Source: Planctomycetota bacterium (lineage in GTDB: Bacteria > Planctomycetota > Phycisphaerae > UBA1845). Taken from it: a stretch of 64,000 bases of DNA. How positions within the stretch are numbered: position 1 is the stretch's first letter; each line of letters begins with the position of its first letter. Positions 48,501 through 57,005 of this stretch are shown one piece after another. The stretch is from contig JACQFE010000018.1 of the NCBI GenBank assembly GCA_016200265.1, positions 1 to 64,000 on the forward strand, read 5' to 3'. Below the pieces are notes generated by a model that saw only the letters and a program-made list of their open reading frames with translations, was not told the origin of the DNA and made no database searches. A program made the translations under genes and the position numbers.

Positions 48501-49382
48501 CAGCCTTTGGTAGTTGACGCAGACGATTCTGCAGAAAGTGAATGGAGACCGGTATCCATATCCGGCAATATCGCCGCAGTCGGGGCATCCATCATGCCGG
48601 CAAGCGCCGCGGCCGATTCCGGACCAGTGGCGTTCATCTTTGAAAATCGTCATGGTGTCTGGCAACGAGCAGCAACAATCGCCAGAACGGATTTTCAATC
48701 GGCGCGGGGCAGCCCGTCGCTCGACGTTTTTGCCGATCGCATAATCGTCGGGTTTCCTTCGCCTGATTACGGTGTGCCGGGTCTGGTTGGAATTTACAAG
48801 CGCCGAGGGGACGCCTGGGTAAGCGAAACCTGGATTACGACTTATGTAAGTCCTCTGGTTGCGTTGGAAGGAGCATTTGCGGCGGTTGTTCTACCGGCAA
48901 TCAGTGAAGTTGACACGTACAAGTTCGATGGAAAGCAGTGGTCATTCCTCAAGCGCATGACTATCGCCGAGGATTGGAACTACGCCTCGGGATTTGCGAT
49001 GGATAGTTCGTGGACTGTAGCCAGAATCACATTGGGGGGCGGAGAGAATTGCGGTTCCATTTTTTACGCGGAAGGGCACCAGCAAGCGGATTGCAATCAA
49101 AACGGGATTTCCGACGCGTGTGACATCGGTTCCGGGGTCTCCCTCGACTGCAACGCCAACGAAATCCCCGATGAATGCGAGCCGTCATCATTCGGCGATT
49201 ACGATCACGACGGCGTCGTAGACCTGCGCGACTTTGTGCACTTCGATGAATGTATGACCGGACCCACAGGCCTGACGCCAACGCCGTGCTGCTCCGTGTT
49301 CAACTCAGTCCTCGATGCGAATCACCAGATCACCTTGCGGGATTTTTCAGAGTTCGGGAATGAATTCCATCCGGCGCCATAG
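45597..49382 (+). CDS. Giant secreted protein with Cys-rich modules, FG-GAP propeller and dockerin-like end
   Basis: 1261 residues from ATG 45597 (GGAGGA five bases upstream). After a signal peptide (YLLSAGLLVFTPLAIAQA) come two beta-rich domains (about 80-420), Cys-rich modules (GACCDLIQR; SACCKPGDTC; CCEFVCEKDSWCCQVEWDRDC), a PPC-like sandwich (LWFSFTATHDSVAIGTC), calcium-binding DCNxNGxPDxCD repeats, an FG-GAP/beta-propeller region (about 840-1140), another DCNxNGxxDxCD pair and a dockerin-like pair (DYDHDGVVDLRDF; LDANHQITLRDFSEF). The calcium repeats are thrombospondin type 3-like. Likely a large extracellular adhesive or structural protein; ligand unknown. Confidence 0.8.
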   Translation: MHDPRERNHPYSKIPTYLLSAGLLVFTPLAIAQAPNKEEIARGASNSESNAGSNFFEAAPAVESPPALPQFYPLPQGTSFPSWTSSVASEAASERLIYSNTLGNVAAAFHADYLAADDITTIVPDGCALTRFTFQSTGRADPAQPGGPYSINYALYQFCPGSVTAANRPSLIIPGTSGTLNITDDGLRTNSIILPPNTVVPMSFYLGVTTNRANVGIIMGGLPTIGLSCDTFDYPSLACNSNLGGFPTQPHASFNAEFFTDATCPTAYAGYRNDNPKKSAFLGGANHTIYDDIHLNSDNCQMSAYEVMVKGSGFYSFDLATACGGPVIPGTHGEKPITATPGIPNKLRFAFDPPVPIPQDFWIGVTVNTTTSGVIMTGQNACTGSTQDLFCDLDPSGTPRIISPADNLVQAFDVTITCAGPAPTGACCDLIQRDENGEAVCRDVPLMNCAQYGPIYDYSGIIQPAPQWSAGANCESNPFPHPCGTSACCKPGDTCENLTQKQCNAVEPVDHPKIWQPARFCNENLQSCPFSACVDASFHFPSGDCNVVHDGVGCNDPFCCEFVCEKDSWCCQVEWDRDCVELFGQICDRFAAHDTCYWVNPISAAFPIDATSHTASSNVLATQEVSDPPNCCNDLDSGAAGYGTLWFSFTATHDSVAIGTCNTDAARDMLFGAYAATDSSDPQSACNSLVPLACADDDGCPGNEKSGKVCVTGLTPGQTYYIVVGSKTTDDQGLFQLDLQSPCYNAPTWNSNDCNSNGQPDGCDLASKHSWDCNKNGVPDECDIEAGTSLDCDANDVPDECDLRSEWLEKSIYPECTTVRGVAVHNGLIAAGVLSWTSAANATESVHLYRDNGISFQSIPSIRSPHAPNIIGLGKSIAITDQWIIVGAPDVSVGPYPGAGAIYVFPNSKDVLNFTSKLIAPEPGDSAGFGSSLSADGNRLIVGLREPDSKTNSIALIYEWEVDHWSTPQPLVVDADDSAESEWRPVSISGNIAAVGASIMPASAAADSGPVAFIFENRHGVWQRAATIARTDFQSARGSPSLDVFADRIIVGFPSPDYGVPGLVGIYKRRGDAWVSETWITTYVSPLVALEGAFAAVVLPAISEVDTYKFDGKQWSFLKRMTIAEDWNYASGFAMDSSWTVARITLGGGENCGSIFYAEGHQQADCNQNGISDACDIGSGVSLDCNANEIPDECEPSSFGDYDHDGVVDLRDFVHFDECMTGPTGLTPTPCCSVFNSVLDANHQITLRDFSEFGNEFHPAP

Positions 49383-49460
49383 TTTGGACCATCGTGTGGG
49401 GTGCCCCACCTCTTGAGGTGGGGGACTGAGTTTCGGTTTGCGGTGAGGCACGGTCCAAAT
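49383..49460. repeat. Hairpin repeat with flanking inverted ends
   Basis: CCCCACCTC-TT-GAGGTGGGG (49404-49423) is a perfect 20-base palindrome. TTTGGACCATCGTG before it and CACGGTCCAAA after it are near-inverted copies. The whole looks like a small MITE-like element or a hairpin downstream of the 45597 gene. No T run follows, so it is not a classical terminator. Confidence 0.55.
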
Positions 49461-49559
49461 TTTTGCGGACCCCGCTCGCTCAAAAATGGAATTTCATCGA
49501 GCGCCCTCGAATTTGACCGCATAACCGCGATTTGCAGGTTTCAGACAATCACCAAAACT

Positions 49560-49608
49560 TGTTTCACGTGAAACAGGTTTTCGCGCCAATCCCGTTTCAC
49601 ATGAAACA
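49560..49608. other. Pair of parS-like centromere sites
   Basis: TGTTTCACGTGAAACA (49560-49575) is identical to the widespread chromosomal ParB-binding parS 16-mer. A second copy, CGTTTCACATGAAACA (49593-49608), starts 33 bases later and has one mismatch in the 14-base core. Both are intergenic. ParB would bind here and help segregate the replicon; parA and parB are not in the window. Confidence 0.7.
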
Positions 49609-49767
49609 TATCTGCGCCCATCTGCGAAATCTGTGGTTACACTTTTCGTCGACCTGGCCGGGTCGCGCCGTTTGCAACCCAAGACCGCAATTTCACCGCC
49701 GCGATTTTCTCGCCAAGAATTTGTATTTACTTCGTGCCCTTCGTGTGCTTCTTGGTGAGAAAACGGT

Positions 49768-50760
49768 TCATTGCCCCGGCGACCAGAGGTACATGAACTG
49801 AGGCGTGGGCGGCGTGAATGGCCCCTGCATGTCGAACTTCAGGAAGTTCACGTCGTGTGACTGAGCGATCGGAGCTTCCGCGTAATAATTCGGCTTGTAT
49901 TCGGCCGCGCGATGGTAAGTAACCACCTTGACTGATCGGGCATGGACGCGATCCTTCGTCTGGCACACCGTCTCGCGCATCGTGGCGATGCGATCAATCA
50001 ATCCATTTTGCAGAGCCTGAGTGGCCGTATAGACGCGACCGTCGGCCAGCGTGCGAATCTGATCTCGCGTCAACTTGGGGCGGCCCGCGACGACCACATC
50101 GACAAACTTCGCGTACATGTCGTCGATAATCGCCTGGAACAATTGCCGCTCTTCGGGCCGCATCGGACGAAACGGTGATCCGGAATCCTTGTGAACACCG
50201 GACGTGATCGCGTCGGTCGAGACGCCGATCTTGGCGAGAGTGCCGCTCAAATCGATCGTCATCATGATCACGCCGATGCTGCCCGTGACCGTCGAAGGCT
50301 GGGCCACGATCTCATCGCACGCGCAGGAGATGAAATACGCGCCGCTGGCGGCCACATCCATCTGCACCGCGATCACCGGCTTTCCGGTCACCTTGCGGAA
50401 GTGCATGATCTCATCGTGCATCAATTCGCTGGCGACGACCGTGCCGCCGGGTGAGTTGATCCGCAGAATCACGGCCTTCACCCGCGAGTCGCAGCGGGCT
50501 TTGTCGAGTTGCTCGAGCAGCAGGCTGACGGGCTGCTCGCCGCGGCCGAAGAACTGCCCCCGCTCGCTGTTTTGAATCATGCCGCTGACGTCGATCACCG
50601 CGATCTTGTCGAACGCGAAGACCGAGTCGCTTTGGAGGACCGTTTCTTGCAGCTCGCGTTTGCCCGAAACCGGCGTGATTAATAGACTCGGGGCGCTGCA
50701 ACCGGAGGCGAGAAGGATAACGATTGCGAGTAACGCAGAGGCTAGTTTGTAAGTTTGCAT
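49768..50760 (-). CDS. sppA: SppA-type signal peptide peptidase, lipoprotein
   Basis: 330 residues. LASGC at residues 17-21 is a lipobox, so it is probably lipid-anchored. An S49 serine-protease core follows: IDVSGMI, INSPGGTVVAS, AVQMDVAASGAYFIS with Ser as nucleophile, GSIGVIMM and the Lys-containing GVHKDSGSPFRPM. SppA degrades signal peptides left in the membrane. It is convergent with the preceding giant gene. The ATG is followed directly by the hydrophobic signal. Confidence 0.88.
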   Translation of the reverse strand: MQTYKLASALLAIVILLASGCSAPSLLITPVSGKRELQETVLQSDSVFAFDKIAVIDVSGMIQNSERGQFFGRGEQPVSLLLEQLDKARCDSRVKAVILRINSPGGTVVASELMHDEIMHFRKVTGKPVIAVQMDVAASGAYFISCACDEIVAQPSTVTGSIGVIMMTIDLSGTLAKIGVSTDAITSGVHKDSGSPFRPMRPEERQLFQAIIDDMYAKFVDVVVAGRPKLTRDQIRTLADGRVYTATQALQNGLIDRIATMRETVCQTKDRVHARSVKVVTYHRAAEYKPNYYAEAPIAQSHDVNFLKFDMQGPFTPPTPQFMYLWSPGQ

Positions 50761-50926
50761 AATCGATTCAAGGACTGTGTAGCGCCATTCCTTGTGGGTG
50801 GCGCAGGTTTGTTACTTCATGATGTCAGTACGGCTACCGTCGTCATGCTGTGCGAAGCGAAGCATCTCTCGCGCCCTGGATTCTTCGGACGCTTGCGGCG
50901 ACCTCAGAATGACGTTCAATCAACGC

Positions 50927-51436
50927 TTATGCGTACTGCTTCGCGGCCGCGAGCACGGCGTCGTAGTTCGGTTGATTCGCCACTTCCGGCACGTACTCGA
51001 CGTATCGCAGCACGCCGCCTTTATCGACCACGAACACCGCGCGGCATTCGATGCGAAGATCGGGAATCAACGTGCCAAAAGCTTTGCCGAAGCTGAGGTC
51101 CTGGTGATCGCTGAAGACTTGCAGCTTTTCGCGGTCGATGCCCTCGGCCCCGCAGAATCGCGCCTGCGCCGTGGGCAGATCGCAACTGATCGTACACCAC
51201 ACGACGCTGCTCAGCTTGGCGGCCTCATCGTTGAAGCGCTTGGTCTGCAAGGCGCACACCTGAGTGTCAAGCGATGGCACGACGCTGTAGATTCGGGCCT
51301 TGGCGGGCAGCTCCCCGAGCCGCACCTTGTCCGCGAGACTCTTCTTGAGGGTCGCGTCCGGGGCCTTATCGCCGACCTTCAGCTCCGGTCCTTCGAGATT
51401 GAGCGGTTTTCCCTTTAACGTGCATGTTCTCGCCAC
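50927..51436 (-). CDS. tpx: Thiol peroxidase
   Basis: 169 residues of the atypical two-Cys Tpx group of peroxiredoxins. Peroxidatic Cys61 lies in VPSLDTQVC and resolving Cys95 in ARFCGAEG. The opening VxxKGxPLxLxGPxLKVGDKAP-type pattern is present. It reduces hydroperoxides in the cytoplasm or periplasm using thioredoxin. Standard length. It stands alone between two noncoding stretches. Confidence 0.93.
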   Translation of the reverse strand: MARTCTLKGKPLNLEGPELKVGDKAPDATLKKSLADKVRLGELPAKARIYSVVPSLDTQVCALQTKRFNDEAAKLSSVVWCTISCDLPTAQARFCGAEGIDREKLQVFSDHQDLSFGKAFGTLIPDLRIECRAVFVVDKGGVLRYVEYVPEVANQPNYDAVLAAAKQYA

Positions 51437-51597
51437 GATGTTTCTCCTTTGCTCGAGACACCCCGCGCGGTCCGGGCCGAACGCCGACCTCTCGCGCCCA
51501 AAGCCGCCGCGTGACGGCTGAAAGCGAGTAGATCGTAAGGCCGTGCGATGAGCCGGTCAATGAATTCGGAAACTTTCAAGAAGACTGAGCGTGAAAC

Positions 51598-51626
51598 TTG
51601 ATTCCGCGTGACAACGTCGTTATAAA
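51598..51626 (+). promoter_or_regulatory. sigma70-like promoter for the 51733 gene
   Basis: TTGATT (51598-51603), 17-base spacer and TATAAA (51621-51626). It lies where the open frame would otherwise be read as N-terminal coding sequence, so the real start must be downstream. Confidence 0.65.
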
Positions 51627-51732
51627 CTACGTGCAATTCGGCGACGGGGCGCAACCAGGACGAATCAGCATTGCCCGTCGCGGCGTGGGAGCAATAGGGG
51701 AATTCGAGTCTCTTTCTCGAAAGGGGGTTCCT

Positions 51733-54711
51733 TTGCTTCAACGTGCTTGGCCGGTTCAACGATTCACTCCAAATGTGCCGCGTTTTTCAATATTCTTGTT
51801 GATTCTCTTTTCTTTGCTATGGTCTGCACAAACGCTTGACGCTCAGGAAGTGGCCGCCTGCTGCGCGTACTTTGAAAGGCCTGATCCATTCAATCCAGAC
51901 CAAACCTATATCGTGGAGGATTGCCAGAATCTGACGGAACAAAAGTGCAACGCGCATCGCGATGCGACTCCGCACTACTCAAATGCCCCTCCATTGTATC
52001 CTGGCCGCTCTCCGACAATCTGGCAGCCTGGCCGTTTGTGCGGAAGGAATGGACAGCAATGTCCGCGGTTAACCTGCATCGGCGTACCCGGCGACTGTCT
52101 TGCGCCTCACACGACTCCCGGATGCAACAATCAAGCGTGTTGCGAAAGAGTGTGCCAATCGTATGGCGAGATGCTCTCTTGCTGCGATGTTGAATGGGAT
52201 GAAGAGTGTGTAAACCTGGCGCTGCTCACCCCGGAATGTGCTTCGATCCTACTTCCCAACGACGAATGTAATGGCCCAGCTGAAGGCGCGGGCGCACAGC
52301 CCATTTCTTTGCCAGGCACTGCGAACGCGCTTGTGAGCCGCGCCACGGAGAATCCAACCGATCCGAAGTTTTGCTGTCACAATGGTTTCGCACCCCATTG
52401 CATCGGCGGTGCGTCGAGCGGCGCGGGCTGCGTGACCGATGCCGATTGCCCTGATGGAATTTGTCCGCCGCGCATCGCCCAGCCCAATCCGGGAGTCGGC
52501 ACGGTCTGGTTCAAGTTTGTGGCCACGCAGAGTTCAGCTCAAATCAGCACGTGCAGAAGTTCCAATCCCGCAAACGACTCCTTGATCGAAGTGTTCGAGC
52601 CGTCGGACGACAGCAGCGCTCAGGCCGCGTGCAGCAGCCTGGCTCCGATCGGATGCAATGACGACGCCGGATCCTGCGGTGTGTACGGAACCGGAACCAA
52701 TTCAAAATCATGTGTGCATGGCCTCATTCCCGGGAAAACGTATTACGTGATGCTCGCTGCCAAGACCGAGGCTGAAAAATACGAGTATATTCTCGATATT
52801 GATGCGCCATGCGACCCGGAAACGCTGGGCAGCGAATGTGGGGCTGTTGGTGCTTGTTGCGGTTTGTATCAGGAACCCGATCAGGTAGCGCCGGCCCTCG
52901 GCTGCCATGATCTCACTCGCGACCAGTGTATCGCGCCTGAGCCAAACACTCCCGCGGATCCCGTAAGTCCGGGCATGTGGCAGGAGGGAAAGGAATGCGG
53001 CGTGAACGGTCAGTCCTGTCCCATTGCGGATTGCATCAGCTCCACGGGAAGCTGCTTTACTCCGCACGCCACGCTTGGCTGCGATGATCCTTATTGTTGC
53101 CAAGCGGTTTGCACGCAATTCGGGGACATTGGCGCTTATTGTTGCAATCCAGGTGGCGAGTGGGATGACACCTGCGTGCAGTTGAGTTTTGTATCTCCTG
53201 ACTACTGTCACCGACGTCCGACCATTGGTGATTGCGCTCATGCCCGGCAAGTCATTGTCCCGGATACGGTGAATGCGGATACGAGTCTTGGCATAAATTT
53301 ACCTCAGGACCCAGTATTTTGTTGTCATTCCGGATTTCCGCCAAAGTGCGTCGGTGGCGATTCGAATGGTGAGGCTTGCACGACCAATGCGGATTGTCTC
53401 AGGGGCATCTGTCCGACTCGCACAGCCGGTCCAGTATCTGGCGTTGGAGTCCTCTGGTTCCAATTCGTGGCTCAGCAAACATCTGTGTCGCTAAGCACCT
53501 GCCGCAGCAACAGCCCGGCGAACGACTCCTTGATCCAGGTATTCGATTGCACCGATCATTCCAATGCGCAGAGTTGCTGCGACAGCATTTTCACCATCGG
53601 CTGTAATGATGATGCCCCCGGTTGCGGTGAGAACGGAACCAATTCGCACGTGTGCGTTACAAATCTCACGCAGGGCAAGACCTATTACGTCGCACTTGCG
53701 GCCAAGACCATGGCGGACAGCGCGGAATACGTCCTTGACGTGAATTCACCTTGCACGCCCCAAAGTCAGGTGCCCAATGATTTTTGCACGAATTCGTTCC
53801 CCGTTACAGACGGCGTAACGCCGTTCAATCTAGCTGGCGCGACACCCGATTGTCCCGCGGAGCCTGTTCTCCCCTCAATGGTGGATGACATCTGGTACAA
53901 CTACACCGCCACCCGCAGCGGGAGCATCGTCATTCAAACTTGCGGGGCGGACTTTAACAGTTCTCCGGACACGACCATGGCCGTCTATCAGGGCTGCACG
54001 ACGTGCCCGCCGAATCTTCCTCCACCCGTTTGCGCCAGTGACTTTGTCGGCGGAAATTGCGGTGCCGCATCCAAGTGCACGATCAACGCGACGCAGGGGC
54101 AATGCTATCGCATTCGACTCGGCGATTCCCTCGGTAATCCAGTTACCGGCAACTTGACCATCAATTCCGACCTTCCTTGTCCGAGCGGCAGCATCACCGC
54201 CAATACTCCGCCCAACAACACGGTGGACGCGCGCAGGCCGCACGATCCGGATGACTCGGCCATTCCTTTGGGAATCAGCTCCGTTACGGTCAATGGTCCT
54301 GCGTGGGGGAGCGCTATTTGCTTCTCGGTGTGTGAAACCACACACACGGGCACGGCGCTGGCGATCAGCAATGTGGCTCCTGGCCTGAACGTGACCTTTA
54401 ACCGACCCATTTTTCCAGGTGCGCTGGCGAAACTGACATACCCTAACGGTGGTTCGGTGACTTACATTTCTCACCCCGGCAACGTGAATGGCGACGCGGC
54501 GTCGAATTCAGCCGACGTCAGCGCACTCGTCACGTTCCTCGGTGGCGGCGCAGCGCCCACCGCATTCGGCCTGTTGAGTACGGACATTGACCGCAGCAAC
54601 AAGGTCACTCCGTTGGATATTTTGGACGAAGTCGACCTGTTGAACGGCGCCTCCCAATATCAGGCTTGGAACGGGACGACCAAGCCGACACCGAATGCCA
54701 GCTGTCCGTGA
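51733..54711 (+). CDS. Large secreted protein of duplicated Cys-rich modules with dockerin end
   Basis: 992 residues from a TTG at 51733 with AAAGGGGG five bases upstream. A signal peptide follows (FSIFLLILFSLLWSAQTLDAQ). Two Cys-rich halves of about 330 residues each carry ACC-type openings (VAACCAYF; GACCGLYQ), CCERVCQ or CCQAVCT plus EWDEEC or EWDDTC, and a PPC-like sandwich (VWFKFVATQSSAQISTC; LWFQFVAQQTSVSLSTC). A third PPC unit (IWYNYTATRSGSIVIQTC) precedes a dockerin-like end with GNVNGD and a second loop (DIDRSNKVTPLDILD). The EWDEEC-type stretch also occurs in the 45597 protein. Likely an exported surface or extracellular protein, role unknown. Confidence 0.8.
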   Translation: MLQRAWPVQRFTPNVPRFSIFLLILFSLLWSAQTLDAQEVAACCAYFERPDPFNPDQTYIVEDCQNLTEQKCNAHRDATPHYSNAPPLYPGRSPTIWQPGRLCGRNGQQCPRLTCIGVPGDCLAPHTTPGCNNQACCERVCQSYGEMLSCCDVEWDEECVNLALLTPECASILLPNDECNGPAEGAGAQPISLPGTANALVSRATENPTDPKFCCHNGFAPHCIGGASSGAGCVTDADCPDGICPPRIAQPNPGVGTVWFKFVATQSSAQISTCRSSNPANDSLIEVFEPSDDSSAQAACSSLAPIGCNDDAGSCGVYGTGTNSKSCVHGLIPGKTYYVMLAAKTEAEKYEYILDIDAPCDPETLGSECGAVGACCGLYQEPDQVAPALGCHDLTRDQCIAPEPNTPADPVSPGMWQEGKECGVNGQSCPIADCISSTGSCFTPHATLGCDDPYCCQAVCTQFGDIGAYCCNPGGEWDDTCVQLSFVSPDYCHRRPTIGDCAHARQVIVPDTVNADTSLGINLPQDPVFCCHSGFPPKCVGGDSNGEACTTNADCLRGICPTRTAGPVSGVGVLWFQFVAQQTSVSLSTCRSNSPANDSLIQVFDCTDHSNAQSCCDSIFTIGCNDDAPGCGENGTNSHVCVTNLTQGKTYYVALAAKTMADSAEYVLDVNSPCTPQSQVPNDFCTNSFPVTDGVTPFNLAGATPDCPAEPVLPSMVDDIWYNYTATRSGSIVIQTCGADFNSSPDTTMAVYQGCTTCPPNLPPPVCASDFVGGNCGAASKCTINATQGQCYRIRLGDSLGNPVTGNLTINSDLPCPSGSITANTPPNNTVDARRPHDPDDSAIPLGISSVTVNGPAWGSAICFSVCETTHTGTALAISNVAPGLNVTFNRPIFPGALAKLTYPNGGSVTYISHPGNVNGDAASNSADVSALVTFLGGGAAPTAFGLLSTDIDRSNKVTPLDILDEVDLLNGASQYQAWNGTTKPTPNASCP

Positions 54712-54871
54712 AGGCAGATTGCAAGGCAATGAGGCAACGATTGAACGAGCCGTCCCGTTCACGGGGCGGGTAATCTCCGAGAAGCTTTCTGAATCATAAG
54801 TTTCGGCCCGCGCGACCGTCGTGCGAAGAGATCAATTGCCTGTTCGCGACCCTGATTCTATAACCCGCGTC

Positions 54872-55531
54872 ATGCCATTTTTACGACGACGAATTCCCAG
54901 TTCCATCATCATGCCGGGCCGATGGCGGCGGATGCTGCCGGCCCTGTGCCTGCTGATCGGCGCGGGGGCGATGGGCATTCTCGATCGCGTTCATCGCTCC
55001 GCCTCACCCGCGGCAGTCGTTCAATCCGACGACATGATGCGATACCACGATCATGTATTCCACGTGATTCACGTCGTTGACGGCGACACGGTGGACATCG
55101 ACGCACCCGACGGCGACAAACTGAAAACGCGAATCCGTCTTTGGGGAGTCGATACGCCGGAGATCGCCCACAACAAGAGCGAGACGGACATGTTCTATGG
55201 CCCGGAGGCCAACGAATTCGCGTTTCAAACGCTGAACAATCGCGAGGTGCAGATCGTGCTCTGGCCGACGCGGACGCGCGATCGGTATGGGCGGCTGCTC
55301 GCGTACATTTTTCTGGAGCGGGCCGGTCGAGATTTCAACGCGATGCTGATCGAGAACGGATTTGGTTACGCCGACTCGCGATTCGATCATCCGTACAAGC
55401 GAGAATTCGCCGACCTCGAGAAACGCAGCCGCAAAGAGCATCGAGGGTTGTGGGCAAGCGTCGCGCCGGAGCAAATGCCCCACTGGCGACAAAAACGCGA
55501 GCAACCTGTCGCGACGGGCGGACCCGATTGA
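54872..55531 (+). CDS. Thermonuclease-like (SNase) exported protein
   Basis: 219 residues from ATG 54872. A basic stretch and a hydrophobic segment (MLPALCLLIGAGAMGILD) give an N-terminal anchor or signal. The staphylococcal nuclease fold follows: VDGDTVDIDAPDGDK, RIRLWGVDTPEIAH with the catalytic Arg and Asp, then RDRYGRLLAYIFLE. The Glu of YGRLLAYIFLE matches the usual catalytic triad. Probably degrades nucleic acids outside the cytoplasm; a structural use of the fold is also possible. Confidence 0.85.
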   Translation: MPFLRRRIPSSIIMPGRWRRMLPALCLLIGAGAMGILDRVHRSASPAAVVQSDDMMRYHDHVFHVIHVVDGDTVDIDAPDGDKLKTRIRLWGVDTPEIAHNKSETDMFYGPEANEFAFQTLNNREVQIVLWPTRTRDRYGRLLAYIFLERAGRDFNAMLIENGFGYADSRFDHPYKREFADLEKRSRKEHRGLWASVAPEQMPHWRQKREQPVATGGPD

Positions 55532-55548
55532 TCATTCGACCTGCTTCT

Positions 55549-56466
55549 TCAATCCGGGTCAGGCCGGATGCCGTCGATTGGTTGCGGTTGTTTCTTCGCG
55601 GGTGTTGCTGAAGTTGTGTGCGTTCCATGTGGATTGAAATACTTTGGCCACCAGGCTTCGAAGCGATCTTCGGCGAGCCGGGCATACTCGGACGTGACCG
55701 TGATCGTCGTTACCGGGGTTTGATTGTCTGGCTTGCGGGCGGTCTCTGTGGGAGCGCGGCCCAATGTGGGTTCCAGTTCGAGCTGCGTTCCTCCACGAAG
55801 CGCCGTCAATTTCATTTTCGTTCCGGGTCTGCGGGAACGAATTTGTTCGCTGAATTTTCCAACTTCATTCAAACCATTCTCGGCCAGCGGCGTTCCGTCG
55901 ATCGCAATGATGACATCCTCGACACGAAGCCCGGCGCGCGACGCGCCGGAGTTTGGCATCACCATGCCGACTCGAATGCCTGCGGGCTGGCCCGGCGTTT
56001 TCTGTCCGTTGGGAGCGATGTTCGAACCGCCCATCTGAATTCCCAGATAGCCAAACTGATCCAGCACGTAATAATTCAGATAGGCCGTGCGCGTGATTCG
56101 CTCGATGCGTTGCCGCACTTCCACGTCGCCGCTCTGAAGATACGCCTCGCGAAGTTTGGAGAACGCCGGCGCGCCGATTTCGATCAGTGAGATCGTGGCG
56201 TCCTCTCGTTTCTTGTATTCAGGCGACCCTAGCTGACCGATGGCGGCATCGACCTTGGCGGCCGTGTCGTTATCAAGCGGGAGCTTGAATTCATCATCGG
56301 TGATCGGCCCGTGAAGCGTATCCGCGGCGATCTTGGCATTCGTAGACAGGTTTGGGTCGGGTTGAGCGGGAATCTGCGCGAGGGCGTGGAGCGGTAACAT
56401 CATCGCAAAAAGAGTGGCGACCATTACCGCTGATTTTTTTTCAATGATTGCCATGGATTGCTGCAT
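55549..56466 (-). CDS. Exported PDZ-domain protein
   Basis: 305 residues. A signal peptide (EKKSAVMVATLFAMMLPLHALA) leads to a helical segment with EYKKREDATISLIEIGAPAFSKLREAY that resembles HEAT-like repeats, and a PDZ domain in GIRVGMVMPNSGASRAGLRVEDVIIAIDG then LAENGLNEVGKF. There is no protease domain, so it may present partners rather than cut them. The start is uncertain: ATG 56466 (MQQSMAII) keeps the signal at the N-terminus; the open frame extends to 56496 and another ATG lies at 56454. The end is convergent with the nuclease gene, 17 bases apart. Confidence 0.8.
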   Translation of the reverse strand: MQQSMAIIEKKSAVMVATLFAMMLPLHALAQIPAQPDPNLSTNAKIAADTLHGPITDDEFKLPLDNDTAAKVDAAIGQLGSPEYKKREDATISLIEIGAPAFSKLREAYLQSGDVEVRQRIERITRTAYLNYYVLDQFGYLGIQMGGSNIAPNGQKTPGQPAGIRVGMVMPNSGASRAGLRVEDVIIAIDGTPLAENGLNEVGKFSEQIRSRRPGTKMKLTALRGGTQLELEPTLGRAPTETARKPDNQTPVTTITVTSEYARLAEDRFEAWWPKYFNPHGTHTTSATPAKKQPQPIDGIRPDPD

Positions 56467-57005
56467 TTTCGAATTCGCGGCCTCCGTCGATTCCATGAAT
56501 CATCAGATTGATGGGAATGAGGTCTCAATTAGTATCGCAACGTCGCAACAGGAAAACAAGTGGCCCGCGACGGTTCGTACGACACAGCCACAGCCCGAAA
56601 ATTGTCGGATTTCGTCATTCTGGGCGGAGCGATGAGCCTAAAATTCCTGAATTCTCCGCTTCAGGATGCCGAACCTCCGCATAGCGGTAACGCTTGCAAT
56701 CTCCGATTGACGGTTGCCCTTGATCACCGTGGCGCCGGATTCCAATCAGTGAAATACAAGTCGAGAATCCATGTGCCAATATTGCCGCCGTGTCGTTCCT
56801 CCGAGTCACAACGATAGATCTTCAGAATGTCCGAAAATGATCTTCAAATCTTCGGTGAGGCCGCGTATAATCACGAAGCGGATTCCACACGCAGGGGGGA
56901 TTGACGACTTCGAAATTCGTCACTGATAAGAGCCACGATTTCTTGAGCCGGTGGGTTTATCGGCATCCAAGCGCTGATTGACGGTAATTAGTTGGGAGCG
57001 TTCCA
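56467..57005. other. Divergent intergenic region, no gene seen
   Basis: About 540 bases between the PDZ gene and the carboxypeptidase. Nothing recognisable as a gene or RNA. A TTGACG near 56977 could be part of a -35 for the carboxypeptidase but its -10 is unclear. Confidence 0.4.

Larger units (their letters stand above)
49383..49767. other. Convergent intergenic region with palindrome and parS-like sites
   Basis: 385 bases between two convergent stops, no gene seen. Contents are the hairpin at 49383-49460 and the two parS-like sequences at 49560-49608. Confidence 0.7.

Noticed and set aside
49404..49423. Hairpin as a rho-independent terminator
   Set aside because: Strong stem, but no T run follows on either strand, so it is listed as a repeat only.
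51598..51732. N-terminal extension of the 51733 gene to a TTG at 51598
   Set aside because: A sigma70-like promoter overlaps it, and the ribosome site plus signal peptide favour 51733.
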